Of a DNA stretch of 45,723 bases, positions 35,570 to 43,636 are shown piece after piece (position 1 is the stretch's first letter; every line of letters starts with the position of its first letter). The translations under genes and the position numbers were made by a program. Location of the stretch: the NCBI GenBank assembly GCA_004210805.1, contig SDXZ01000003.1:1-45723 (forward strand), read 5' to 3'. The notes under the pieces are model-generated. The model did no database searches. It was not told the origin of the DNA and was given only the letters and a program-made list of their open reading frames with translations. This stretch comes from Acidovorax sp. Its GTDB lineage: Bacteria; Pseudomonadota; Gammaproteobacteria; Burkholderiales; Burkholderiaceae_C.

Positions 35570-36787
35570 TCAGGCCGTCGGGGCTTTGGTAGTGCGTTCG
35601 CTGGCCAGTGACCACGCAAAGATACCCACGCCGCAGATGCCCAGCACCACGCCCACCCAGCCGGTGGACGTCCACCCCAGGCCCGCCGCGATGGACACGC
35701 CGCCGAGCCACGCGCCCAGCGCGTTGGCGGCGTTGAAAGCCGAGTGGTTGAGCGCAGCGGCCAACGTCTGCGCGTCTCCCGCCACATCCATCAGGCGGAT
35801 CTGCAATGCGGGGCCGATGGCGACCAGCGTGCCCAAAAAGAACGTGACCAGCGCGGCGCTCACCGGGTGGTGCGCAGCGGGCACGAACAGCGCCATGACC
35901 ACGATGGACCACAGCAGCACCTTGCCGATGGAAGGCATCAGCGCCTTGTCGGCCATGCGCGAGCCGACGATGTTGCCCACCACCATGCCCAGGCCAAACA
36001 GCGACAGCACGAAGGGCATGAGCGCAGGCGGCATGCCAGCCACCTCGATCAGCGTGGGCTTGATGTAGCTGAACACCGCGAACATGCCGCCGAAGCCAAT
36101 GGCTCCAATGCCCAGGGTGAACCACACCTGCTTGCGTGCCAGCGCGCCCAGCTCGCGCAGCGGGCTGGCGCCATGCGATGCGGGCATGTCGGGCACCCAC
36201 AGGCGCACCATGACGACGGCAGCCACGGCGATCAGGCCCACAAAAACAAACGCCGCGCGCCAGCCAAAATATTCGCCCAGCGCCGCCGCAATGGGCACGC
36301 CTACCAGCGTGGCCGTGGTCAGCCCCAGCATCACCCAGCCCACGGCGCGCGCGCGGCGCCCGGGCGGTGCCAGGGCAGCGGCCACCAGCGCCGCCACGCC
36401 GAAATACGTGCCATGCGGCAGGCCGGTGAACAGGCGCATGGCGCTGAGCGACAGGTAACCCGGCGCCAGGGCCGATGCGAAGTTGCCCAGCGCGTACACC
36501 ACCATCAGCGCCATGAGCAGCGCGCGCCGGCCCCAGTTAGCGCACAGCACGGCCAACACCGGCGCGCCCACCACGACGCCCAGGGCATAGGCGCTGATGA
36601 CATGGCCAGCCTGCGGGATGCTGACCCCGATGTCCTGCGCCACCTCGGGCAGCAGGCCCATGATGACGAATTCGCCCGTCCCGATGGAGAAGCCTCCCAC
36701 CCCCAGGGCCAGCACGGCGCGCACCAGGGTGCGGTCGTCCGTAGGTGTGTGGGCGGTGGGCGACGTGGGGGATAAGGACGCGGTCAT
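35570..36787 (-). CDS. MFS drug/sugar exporter, AraJ/YdhP-like (DHA1 family)
   Basis: A 405-residue, 12-segment inner-membrane transporter from the ATG at 36787. The first loop has the family patterns GEFVIMGLLPEVAQDIGVSIPQAG (N-terminal motif, quoted by its ends) and the motif-A-like LCANWGRRALL. DHA1 exporters of this branch expel arabinose-like sugars, chloramphenicol or other small molecules. It is divergent from the HAD hydrolase gene, with 250 bases between them containing an inverted repeat at 36874-36902. No local regulator is seen. Substrate unknown. Confidence 0.88.
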   Translation of the reverse strand: MTASLSPTSPTAHTPTDDRTLVRAVLALGVGGFSIGTGEFVIMGLLPEVAQDIGVSIPQAGHVISAYALGVVVGAPVLAVLCANWGRRALLMALMVVYALGNFASALAPGYLSLSAMRLFTGLPHGTYFGVAALVAAALAPPGRRARAVGWVMLGLTTATLVGVPIAAALGEYFGWRAAFVFVGLIAVAAVVMVRLWVPDMPASHGASPLRELGALARKQVWFTLGIGAIGFGGMFAVFSYIKPTLIEVAGMPPALMPFVLSLFGLGMVVGNIVGSRMADKALMPSIGKVLLWSIVVMALFVPAAHHPVSAALVTFFLGTLVAIGPALQIRLMDVAGDAQTLAAALNHSAFNAANALGAWLGGVSIAAGLGWTSTGWVGVVLGICGVGIFAWSLASERTTKAPTA

Positions 36788-36873
36788 GGCGGCAGCAGGC
36801 GAACGCCGGGCCGGCACGCGATGGGCCGGCGCGGGAGGTCAGACAAAAAATTGGGATTGGGTCAAGAAACTTA

Positions 36874-36902
36874 GTTACGGGGGTAAACCCGATTTTCGTA
36901 AC
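36874..36902. promoter_or_regulatory. Inverted repeat between the divergent MFS and HAD genes
   Basis: GTTACG (36874-36879) pairs with CGTAAC (36897-36902), with a smaller dyad GGGTaaACCC in between. It lies 87 bases before the MFS start and 135 before the HAD start, in an AT-richer patch that stands out from its surroundings. Confidence 0.45.
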
Positions 36903-37037
36903 CTTAGCACGCCATGCCTTGCGCTGCAGCGCTGGGGGCAATGTGTCACCTGGGGGAACAATCCAAGCGGTGGGGCTGCTACGCTGGCGCCCCGACCCCT
37001 GACCTGCCCCTTCTCTAACCTTCACCAAGGACTGCGA

Positions 37038-37766
37038 ATGACAACCACCCCAAGCCCTGCAGACAGCATCGCCAGCACCGTGAAAGTGCTGGCCTTCGAC
37101 ATTTTCGGCACCGTGGTGGACTGGCACGGCAGCATCGTGCGCGAGATGCAGGCGCTGTACCCCGCGGTGGATGGAGACGCGTTTGCGCTGGCCTGGCGCG
37201 CCGGCTACCAGCCGGCCATGGCCCGCGTGATGCGGGGCGAGCAGGGCTGGACGCGGATCGACGAACTGCACCGCGGCGTGCTGGACGAAATCCTGCCTCG
37301 CTTTGGCCTGGCGCACCTGTCCGAGCCCGAACGCCGCCATCTCAACCATGTGTGGCACCGGCTCGACGCCTGGCCCGATAGCGTGGAGGGCCTCACGCGG
37401 CTCAAGACACGCTTCACCATCACCACGCTGTCCAACGGCAACATCGGCCTGCTCACCAACATGGCCAAGCGTGCCGGCCTGCCCTGGGACTGCGTGCTGA
37501 GCGCCGAGGTGTTCAAGGCCTACAAACCCAGCCCCGACACCTACCTGGGCGTGGCGCGTCTGTTTGACCTGCAGCCCGAACAGGTGGCGCTGGTAGCCAC
37601 GCACCACGACGACCTGGCCGCTGCCCGTGAATGTGGCCTGCGCACTGTGTATGTCGAGCGGCCTTATGAGCTGGGGCAGGCCCGGCCCAAGGATGGGACG
37701 CCTGAGCCGGGCAATGACCTGCATGCCACGGGCATGAACGACGTGGCGCGGATGCTGGGCTGCTGA
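37038..37766 (+). CDS. HAD-superfamily hydrolase, haloacid dehalogenase type II-like
   Basis: A 242-residue cytosolic hydrolase. Motif I is LAFDIFGTVVDW with nucleophile D21, motif II TLSNGNIGLL, and motif III KAYKPSPDTYL. The overall pattern follows (S)-2-haloacid dehalogenases. However, the region that in true dehalogenases reads like SSNAWD is VATHHDDLAAA here, which is closer to phosphatase-like members of the same annotation group. Dehalogenation of 2-haloacids is therefore only one possibility. The ATG at 37038 follows a purine-poor leader (AAGGACTGCGA). It is divergent from an MFS exporter gene and convergent with the cyclase-PilZ gene. Confidence 0.85.
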   Translation: MTTTPSPADSIASTVKVLAFDIFGTVVDWHGSIVREMQALYPAVDGDAFALAWRAGYQPAMARVMRGEQGWTRIDELHRGVLDEILPRFGLAHLSEPERRHLNHVWHRLDAWPDSVEGLTRLKTRFTITTLSNGNIGLLTNMAKRAGLPWDCVLSAEVFKAYKPSPDTYLGVARLFDLQPEQVALVATHHDDLAAARECGLRTVYVERPYELGQARPKDGTPEPGNDLHATGMNDVARMLGC

Positions 37767-38030
37767 TACAAGCCACCGCCAGCGGTCGGTGTGGGCGTCT
37801 TCCTGCGGGTTGCAGCCCTGCGCCCAGCCGCCGGGTCGGCGCGGCGTACCAAGAACCTGTTCAAAGTCTTTTCATGGGGTCCGCATGACCGCCAACGGAC
37901 ACGATCCAGGCGCCCACCGCAGCCCATGAACAAGCTCCACGAGCGAGGGGCTTGAAGCCTTGCCCTTGGCCTCACGGCGGGGCTGTGGAAAACACTCCGC
38001 AGTACGGGCAGACGGACTGCGCCGCGACCG

Positions 38031-39113
38031 TCAGTGCGCCACCAGCAACTGCACAAACATCTGCACCTTGGCGTGGCATTCGGCACTGATGGAGGTGAAC
38101 TCCAGCCCGGCCACCCATTCGTCGCCCTCCTGCTTGACCGTGATGACGCGCGCATACACGTCGGCCACGCGGTAGTCCACCAGCGGCAGCTCGAACTCCA
38201 GCTTGATCTCGCTGTGGGCCTGCAGCGGCTCGATCAGCTCCACCAGCAAGCCGTGGTAGCCGATGTCGCGGATGGCGCCGTGCACGATGTGGGGCACGAC
38301 GATCTTGTGCTGCATGCGCTGGCACAGGCACGGCAAGCGCGCATCCACCCGGTGGCTGCGGCGAAACTCCTGCCGCGGCACCTTGAGCTTTTGCGACGGA
38401 ATCGCAATCAGCTCGCGCAGGCTCACGGGCTGGCTGCGGCCTTTGACGTGGACCAGCATGGGCTCTGACGCCGACACCAGCCCCCAACACCGCTGGTAGG
38501 TCGCGTCGCTGATCAACACCTGGCCGCGCAGGCTCAGCGCCTCGATGCGCGAGGCCAGGTTGACCGCCTCGCCGATCACCGTGTACTCGGAATACACGTC
38601 GGAGCCGAAGCGGCCGGCCATCACCGTGCCGGTGTTCACACCGATGCCCAGAAAAACTTCGGGCAGCCGCTCACGCAGGTGTTCAAGGTTCAGCTCGCGC
38701 ATGGCGATCTGCATTTCCACGGCGCACATCAGCGCGCGGTCGACATCGTCGTCGCTGGCGACCGGTGCGCCGAACAGCACCATGATCGAGTCGCCCATGA
38801 ACTTGTCGATGCTGCCCCGGTACTTGAACACCACCTCGCTGAGCCGCGACAGGCAGCGGTTGAGCGCTGCAATCACCACGGCCGCCGGCTGCGAGCCCGA
38901 CAGAGCCGTGAACCCGCGCAGGTCGGCCAGCAAGATGGTGACCTCCCGCGGCGCGGCGTCCACACCTTCGATGGCCGCACCCTGCGGCGACTCGACGCCG
39001 CGCAAGATGGCAGCGACTTCAGCCTGCGCAGCCTCGCTCAGTGGCGCGCCAGTTTCGCGTTCGATCAGCGTCTGCAGGCGGCGCAGCGCATCGTGGTTGA
39101 ATTCTTTGTGCAT
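38031..39113 (-). CDS. Class III adenylate/guanylate cyclase fused to a PilZ-like domain
   Basis: A 360-residue soluble protein from the ATG at 39113. Residues about 55-235 are a class III nucleotide cyclase. Metal-binding Asps are D64 (LLADLRGFT) and D108 (DKFMGDSIM), K104 and T178 occupy the base-recognition positions (Lys is usual for adenine, Thr replaces the common Asp), and N185 and R189 in NLASR bind ribose and phosphate. The catalytic set is therefore complete and cAMP is the likely product. Residues about 250-350 look like PilZ: RRSHR (251-255) followed by D283-I-G-Y-H-G288, where the canonical DxSxxG has Gly for Ser. This could let c-di-GMP tune nucleotide synthesis. The 80-residue N-terminus is helical and without membrane segments. 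Confidence 0.88.
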   Translation of the reverse strand: MHKEFNHDALRRLQTLIERETGAPLSEAAQAEVAAILRGVESPQGAAIEGVDAAPREVTILLADLRGFTALSGSQPAAVVIAALNRCLSRLSEVVFKYRGSIDKFMGDSIMVLFGAPVASDDDVDRALMCAVEMQIAMRELNLEHLRERLPEVFLGIGVNTGTVMAGRFGSDVYSEYTVIGEAVNLASRIEALSLRGQVLISDATYQRCWGLVSASEPMLVHVKGRSQPVSLRELIAIPSQKLKVPRQEFRRSHRVDARLPCLCQRMQHKIVVPHIVHGAIRDIGYHGLLVELIEPLQAHSEIKLEFELPLVDYRVADVYARVITVKQEGDEWVAGLEFTSISAECHAKVQMFVQLLVAH

Positions 39114-39346
39114 GGAAGTCAGAGGGCTGCGGGATCGGACGGGCAAGGCCCCGGCTCGATACACGCCGCAGTCCCCCGCCCACCATCACACCAGAATAGG
39201 TGGCGCCCCTGGGCCGGTCAACCGGTGAAAACACTCCATGGCACCGCGCCGAGCTCTGGCACTCGGCTGCACCGGTCGCCATGCCATCTGCGGACATCCA
39301 AACAGCTCTGAGCGGCTTCATACAACCTGTTTTTTAGGTGTTTTTA

Positions 39347-39394
39347 GGCCCTAGCGCTTGTTCAATAAGCGCTTATAGCTATCAAATTAGTAGC
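39347..39394 (-). repeat. Dispersed ~49-bp repeat, copy 3, overlapping a coding end
   Basis: Plus-strand reading runs from GGCC (39347) to TAGTAGC (39394) with the intact hairpin AGCGCTT / AAGCGCT and a 7-base loop. Positions 39362-39394 encode the last ten residues and the stop of the fumarylacetoacetate-hydrolase-like gene. Confidence 0.8.
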
Positions 39395-40405
39395 ACCCAA
39401 CCTATCAACCTCCGCCAGGCTGTCCACGCTCGCCACCACAGGCTGGTCGATCACGCCAAACGGCCCCGGCTGGCCTTGGGCGTCCAGCGCGACCATGCGC
39501 ACGCGCTCGCCAAAGCGCAAGAAAGGCGTGCGGGCGGCACCATCGGCCAGCGTCTCGATCATGCGGCGCTCGGCGATGCACGACGAGCCCGCGCCGGGAT
39601 CGGCGTTCGACACCGTGCCCGAGCCGATCACCGTCCCGGCGGAGAGCCGGCGCGTGCGCGCCGCATGCGCGATGAGCTGGCCAAAATGAAAGTGCATGGC
39701 GCCACCGTGCGGGTGGCCAAACCATTCGCCACTGCGCTCTGTCTGCAGCTGCAGGTGCACCCGGCCCCCCTTCCACGCGGGGCCGAGCTCGTCCGGCGTG
39801 ACCGCGATGGGCGCAAAGGCCGTGGACGGCTTGGCCTGTAAAAAGCCGAAGCCGCTTTTGGCCTCGCGCGGGCCGAACGTCCTGAGGCTCCAGTCGTTGA
39901 GCAGCACCACCAGCCGCACGTGCGCCAGTGCCTCTTCGGCTCCGATGCCCATCGGGGTCTCGTCCAGCACCACGCCAAACTCGCCCTCAAAGTCGATCTG
40001 ATCGGCCTCGGACGGGAGGGCCACCGCGTCGTGCGGGCCCAAAAAATCGTCGGCGGCGCCCTGGTACATGAGCGGGATGGTTTCGAAGTCGGCGACGGGC
40101 GGTACGTTGAACGCGCGCTCCATCAGGTGGCCGTGGTTCAAAAACGCCGAGCCATCCAGCCACTGCCACGTGCGCGGCAGCGGCGCCCCGCATTGATGGG
40201 CATCGAAGGGCATGGCGTCCAGCGCGCTGGGCGCATTGACCGCACGGGACAACGCCTCGAGCGCAGGGTGCACGGTGCTCCAGCGCTCCAGTGCATCCAG
40301 CAGCGTGGGCGCGACGGCGCAGGCATCGATGCAGCGGCGGGCGTCGGTCGACACCACCACCAAGCGGCCGTCGCGCTGGCCGTTGCGCAGGGTCGCTAGC
40401 TTCAT
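39362..40405 (-). CDS. Fumarylacetoacetate hydrolase family protein
   Basis: A 347-residue metal-dependent C-C hydrolase of the FAH/ring-cleavage type, acting in the cytosol on an acylpyruvate-like product. FAH landmarks are QIDFEGEFGVVLDE with candidate metal ligands E140 and E142, LLNDWSLRTFGPRE (D171), FGFLQAKPS and the C-terminal DPGAGSSCIAERRMIETLADG. The start overlaps the stop of the cyclase-family gene (40402-40405), so both are translationally coupled. The last ten residues (ATNLIAISAY) come from an inserted dispersed repeat and are not part of the family fold. With the upstream metal hydrolase and solute-binding gene it looks like a catabolic operon controlled by the divergent TetR protein. 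Substrate unknown. Confidence 0.9.
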   Translation of the reverse strand: MKLATLRNGQRDGRLVVVSTDARRCIDACAVAPTLLDALERWSTVHPALEALSRAVNAPSALDAMPFDAHQCGAPLPRTWQWLDGSAFLNHGHLMERAFNVPPVADFETIPLMYQGAADDFLGPHDAVALPSEADQIDFEGEFGVVLDETPMGIGAEEALAHVRLVVLLNDWSLRTFGPREAKSGFGFLQAKPSTAFAPIAVTPDELGPAWKGGRVHLQLQTERSGEWFGHPHGGAMHFHFGQLIAHAARTRRLSAGTVIGSGTVSNADPGAGSSCIAERRMIETLADGAARTPFLRFGERVRMVALDAQGQPGPFGVIDQPVVASVDSLAEVDRLGATNLIAISAY

Positions 40406-41226
40406 GCCGATGCCCCTTCGGCGCGGCGCAGCGGCAGCATCGGGTCGAAGATCGCCACGGCCCGCGTCCACCCCGCCGAGGCGCCGCGCACCTTGACCGG
40501 AAAACACGAGATGTAAAAACCGCTGGCGGGCAGCACCTCGAGGTTGTGCAGCTTTTCAAGGTGGCAGTAGCCAATGTCGCGCCCGGCCTTGTGGCCCTCC
40601 CAGATCAGCGAGGCATCGCCGCTTTCGGCGTAGCGCTGCGCGGTGTAGGCAAAGGGGGCGTCCCAGCTCCAGGCGTCGGTGCCGGTCAGGCGCACGCCGC
40701 GCTCCAGCAGGTACATGGTGGCCCCGTAGCCCATGCCGCAACCCGCACGCGTGTAGCCTGCCGTGCCGTAGGCGCTGCCGGCGCGGGTGTTGACGACCAC
40801 GATCTCGAGCGGCTGCAGCGTGTGGCCGATGCGCGCAAGCTCCGCCTCTACATCGGCGGCCTGCACCACGTAGCCGTCGGGCAGGTGCCGAAAATCGAGC
40901 TTCACGCCGGGCTGAAAACACCAGTCAAGGTCCACCTCGTCAATCGACAGCGCCCGCTGCCCGCCATCCATGGTGGAGGCAAAGTGGTACGGCGCATCCA
41001 GGTGGGTGCCGTTGTGGGTGTTGAGCTGCACGTCCTCCACCGCCCACGATTCGCCGTCGGGCAGGTCTTCCTTCTGCAGGCCCGGAAAAAACTGCGCCAG
41101 GTCGTCAAAGCTCATCTGGTGGTCGATATACGTGATGCGCGGCCCCAGGCCCGGCGGGTCGGAGACCACGTCGTTCTCAAGGTGCATGGAGATGTCGACG
41201 ATGCGACGCGGCGGCAGGGAGGTCAT
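40402..41226 (-). CDS. Cyclase-family metal-dependent hydrolase (kynurenine formamidase-like)
   Basis: A 274-residue enzyme of the cyclase/kynurenine formamidase family, which includes arylformamidase and isatin hydrolase. The signature appears as NTHNGTHLDAPYHF (69-82) with metal ligands H71, H75, D77 and probably H81 nearby. The ATG at 41226 is conventional. It overlaps the fumarylacetoacetate-hydrolase-like gene by four bases and follows the broken Bug binding-protein gene by 37 bases. The neighbours point to breakdown of a cyclic amide, lactone or aromatic-derived compound. I cannot separate these alternatives. Confidence 0.88.
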   Translation of the reverse strand: MTSLPPRRIVDISMHLENDVVSDPPGLGPRITYIDHQMSFDDLAQFFPGLQKEDLPDGESWAVEDVQLNTHNGTHLDAPYHFASTMDGGQRALSIDEVDLDWCFQPGVKLDFRHLPDGYVVQAADVEAELARIGHTLQPLEIVVVNTRAGSAYGTAGYTRAGCGMGYGATMYLLERGVRLTGTDAWSWDAPFAYTAQRYAESGDASLIWEGHKAGRDIGYCHLEKLHNLEVLPASGFYISCFPVKVRGASAGWTRAVAIFDPMLPLRRAEGASA

Positions 41227-41263
41227 GGGCGGCTTTCGTGGCGGGGATTGGGAGGGACGGCGT

Positions 41264-42253
41264 TCACGACTCCGCCGTGAAGCCGGTCTGCTTGATGAGC
41301 GAGCGCCACTGGTCGGCATCGGCCTTGAGCATCTGCGCCAGCTCGGCCGTGGTGGACGGCTTGACCTCCAGCCCGTACTGCCTGCCATGCTCGACCACAT
41401 CCGGGTGCACCAGTGCCACGCGCAGCGCGTCGGCGGCGCGCTGCACCGTCTCGGCCGATGCCTTGCCCGGCAGGAAGAAGCCATACCACTCGCTCACCTT
41501 GAGCGGGTAGCCCAGCTCTTGCAAGGTGGGCACCTGCGGCAGAAACGGCGAGCGCTTGGCCCCGGCGGTGGCCAGCACGCGCAGCTTGCCGCCCTTGGCA
41601 TGCTGCAGGTAGTCGCCAATCGGCCCCCAGAACGCGGGGATCTGGCCACCCAGCAGGTCCTGCATACCCGGCACCGTGCCGCGGTAGGCAATGTGGCGCA
41701 TGTCGAGCTTGGCAAACTGGCCCAGCAGTACGCCCACCATGTGCGGCATGGAGCCAGCGCCCGGGCTGCCGTAGTTGGCGCTGTTGGGGTTGGCCTTGAT
41801 CCAAGCGAGGAAGTCCGCCAGCGTGCGCACGCTGTCGGGCGTGCCCGGCCCTACGGCGAGGCCGTGGTCCATCATCGCGCCCAGCGATACCGGCGCCACG
41901 TCGTCGAGCGTGTAGCGCAGCTTGGGGTAGGTGTAGGGGTAGATGGAGAGCATCGACGACGGCGTGATGAGCAGGCTGGTGCCATCGGCCGGGCTGTCGC
42001 GCAGCGTGAGGATGCCGATCTAGCCGCCCGCGCCGGGCTTGTTGTCCACCAGCACGGCCGCCGCGTATTTGTCGCGCAGGCGGTCGGCCACGCGGCGCGC
42101 CAGGGCATCGAGCGTGCCGCCCGCCGGAAAACCTGTGATTATTTTTGCCACATCGGGCAGCGGCGCCTTGGGCGCCTGCGCCCAGGTGGGGCCGGCCCAG
42201 GCGGCGGGCAGCAGCGCAGTGGAAAGCTGGGCAAAGCGGCGGCGGCTGATCAT
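41264..42253 (-). pseudogene. Bug-family (TctC-like) solute-binding protein with an in-frame TAG
   Basis: The whole frame would encode 329 residues of a periplasmic Bug-type binding protein (tripartite tricarboxylate transporter receptor family). The leader MISRRRFAQLSTALLPAAWA has a twin-arginine-like start and ends near TWAQA. The codon at 42020-42022 (minus strand) is TAG, codon 78, immediately after NKPGAGG and before IGILTLRDSPADG. Sequence on both sides is in the same frame and keeps full family similarity, including SMLSIYPYTYP and the C-terminal GFTAES end. This is one nonsense change without frameshift: a recent pseudogene, a sequencing error, or read-through. The conserved position usually carries Arg, Lys or Gln. 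It heads the operon with the cyclase and FAH genes. Confidence 0.85.
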
Positions 42254-42346
42254 GGTGGTGTGTCTCCGTAAGGGCAAGATGGGCGGGCTGCCCAGCGACC
42301 GCGCCGGCCTTGTGCAGCAGGGCCTTCCAGGCGCCCATGCCAAAAA

Positions 42347-42418
42347 TTATACGAACGTACAAATTCTCGTCGACTGGGGTTTGTACGAGTGTTCAATAAA
42401 TTTATACAACCGTATAAA
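42347..42418. promoter_or_regulatory. Three TetR-type operator-like sites between the TetR and Bug genes
   Basis: Three related near-palindromes lie in the 173-base divergent gap: TTATACGAACGTACAA (42347-42362), TTGTACGAGTGTTCAA (42381-42396) and TTTATACAACCGTATAAA (42401-42418, arms TTTATAC/GTATAAA perfect). Their common form is TTnTACGnnnGTAnAA. They would cover both promoters. Centre distances are about 34 and 21 bases. Binding by the adjacent TetR protein is inferred. Confidence 0.7.
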
Positions 42419-42426
42419 CAGAACCC

Positions 42427-43182
42427 ATGTCCCGTACCAAATCCGTTTCCAAAACGCCTGCGGCTCCTGCCAAAGCCGCAGCCCTGACGAAAGCCGCCAC
42501 CACCACGCCGCGCAAGCGGGCCGCGGGCCGCGCAGCCGCCGCCGACGACACCCTGGCGCCCAACCGCCAGGCCAACATCCTGCAAGCCGCCGAACGGCTG
42601 TTTGCCACGCGCGGTTTTCATGGCGTGTCCATCCGCGACATCGCCGATGAGGCCGGCGTGCCGCTGGCGCTGGTGGGCTACTACTACGGCCCCAAGCTGT
42701 CGCTGTACCACGCGATCTTCCGGGCGCATGCGGGCTATATCGATGTGCGGCTGCAGTCCCTGGCCCAGGCACAGCAAGCGGCCCCGCCGGGCCAGTTGCT
42801 CGAAGAGATCGTCAAGGCTTTCGTGCTGCCTGTGCTGGAAGTCGCCAGCCAGCCGGCAGGCCACCACTTTCTGCGCCTGCTGTCGCGCGGCATGAACGAC
42901 CACCTGGAAGAAGACGAGCCCATCATTCGCGAGCTGTTCGATCCGCTGGCGCATGCCTTCATCGACGCGATGGCCGCCGCCCTGCCCCAGGCCACGCGCA
43001 GCCAGGCGGCGTGGTGCTACCAGTTTGCGCTGGGCGCCCTGCTGCACCACGTCAATGACCGGCGCATCGAGCGGCTGTCGCTGGGCCAGAACCAGCCGGG
43101 CGACGAGGCCACTGCCGGGCCGCTGCTGGTGCGCTTTATCGCCCAGGGGTTGCGCGGCGCGTGTGGCGGCGCGGTGCACTGA
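42427..43182 (+). CDS. TetR-family transcriptional regulator
   Basis: A 251-residue regulator. It has an unusual basic, Ala/Lys/Thr-rich extension of about 42 residues before the DNA-binding domain. The TetR helix-turn-helix lies at about 50-95, with LFATRGFHGVSIRDIADEAG and the family-typical YYYGPK. The C-terminal helical domain (100-235) binds an unknown inducer and resembles the CerR/YcdC-type C-terminal region. It is divergent from the catabolic operon, with three operator-like sites in the gap, so it probably represses both itself and the operon. The start codon lies nine bases after the last of these sites. Confidence 0.92.
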   Translation: MSRTKSVSKTPAAPAKAAALTKAATTTPRKRAAGRAAAADDTLAPNRQANILQAAERLFATRGFHGVSIRDIADEAGVPLALVGYYYGPKLSLYHAIFRAHAGYIDVRLQSLAQAQQAAPPGQLLEEIVKAFVLPVLEVASQPAGHHFLRLLSRGMNDHLEEDEPIIRELFDPLAHAFIDAMAAALPQATRSQAAWCYQFALGALLHHVNDRRIERLSLGQNQPGDEATAGPLLVRFIAQGLRGACGGAVH

Positions 43183-43636
43183 CCGCGCGCGCGACGATCC
43201 TCCAACCCATTGCGCTGAGCCCCGCATGAAAAGCCCTGCCCGCGCTCCCCCGCGGTCTGCCGCCCGCCGCCAGTCGTGGCAGGGACAGCGCACCGCCGCA
43301 ACCCCCGCTGAATCGTCGCGCCAGACCGGTGCGCCCTAGCGGCCATCCCCCAAGTCACCCGCTGAGATAAGCCACCACGGCGGTCTAAGGCTCACCCGCG
43401 CTCTGCTCCCAGTCCACGACGGGTGGTGCAGATCCGGCGAGCCCGGGCCTCGCTGCGCCTTATTTCAGCACCTGCGCTCCAGGTCCCACAGGTTCCTGGC
43501 AGCCCCTTTTCAGCGTTCACAAGACGCTGACCCACCGCCACCGCCCGCCCCGTCTCGTCCCCTCGGAACAGCCACCTTCGGCTGCGCCGTGGGCCCGTGC
43601 GCCTGTTTCCCCACCCACTTCAAACCGAAAGCCACC
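43183..43636. other. 454-base intergenic region before the porin gene
   Basis: No gene was recognised in the roughly 450 bases between the TetR stop and the porin ATG. The stretch is GC-rich with no convincing promoter pair visible by eye, and the porin start has no strong ribosome site. It probably contains the porin promoter and a long leader that small RNAs could target. Confidence 0.5.

Noticed and set aside
37845..37935. A possible insertion-sequence end around GAACCTGTTCAAAG and CAGCCCATGAACAAG
   Set aside because: The words recall IS borders, but there is no matching inverted terminal repeat, target duplication or transposase frame nearby.
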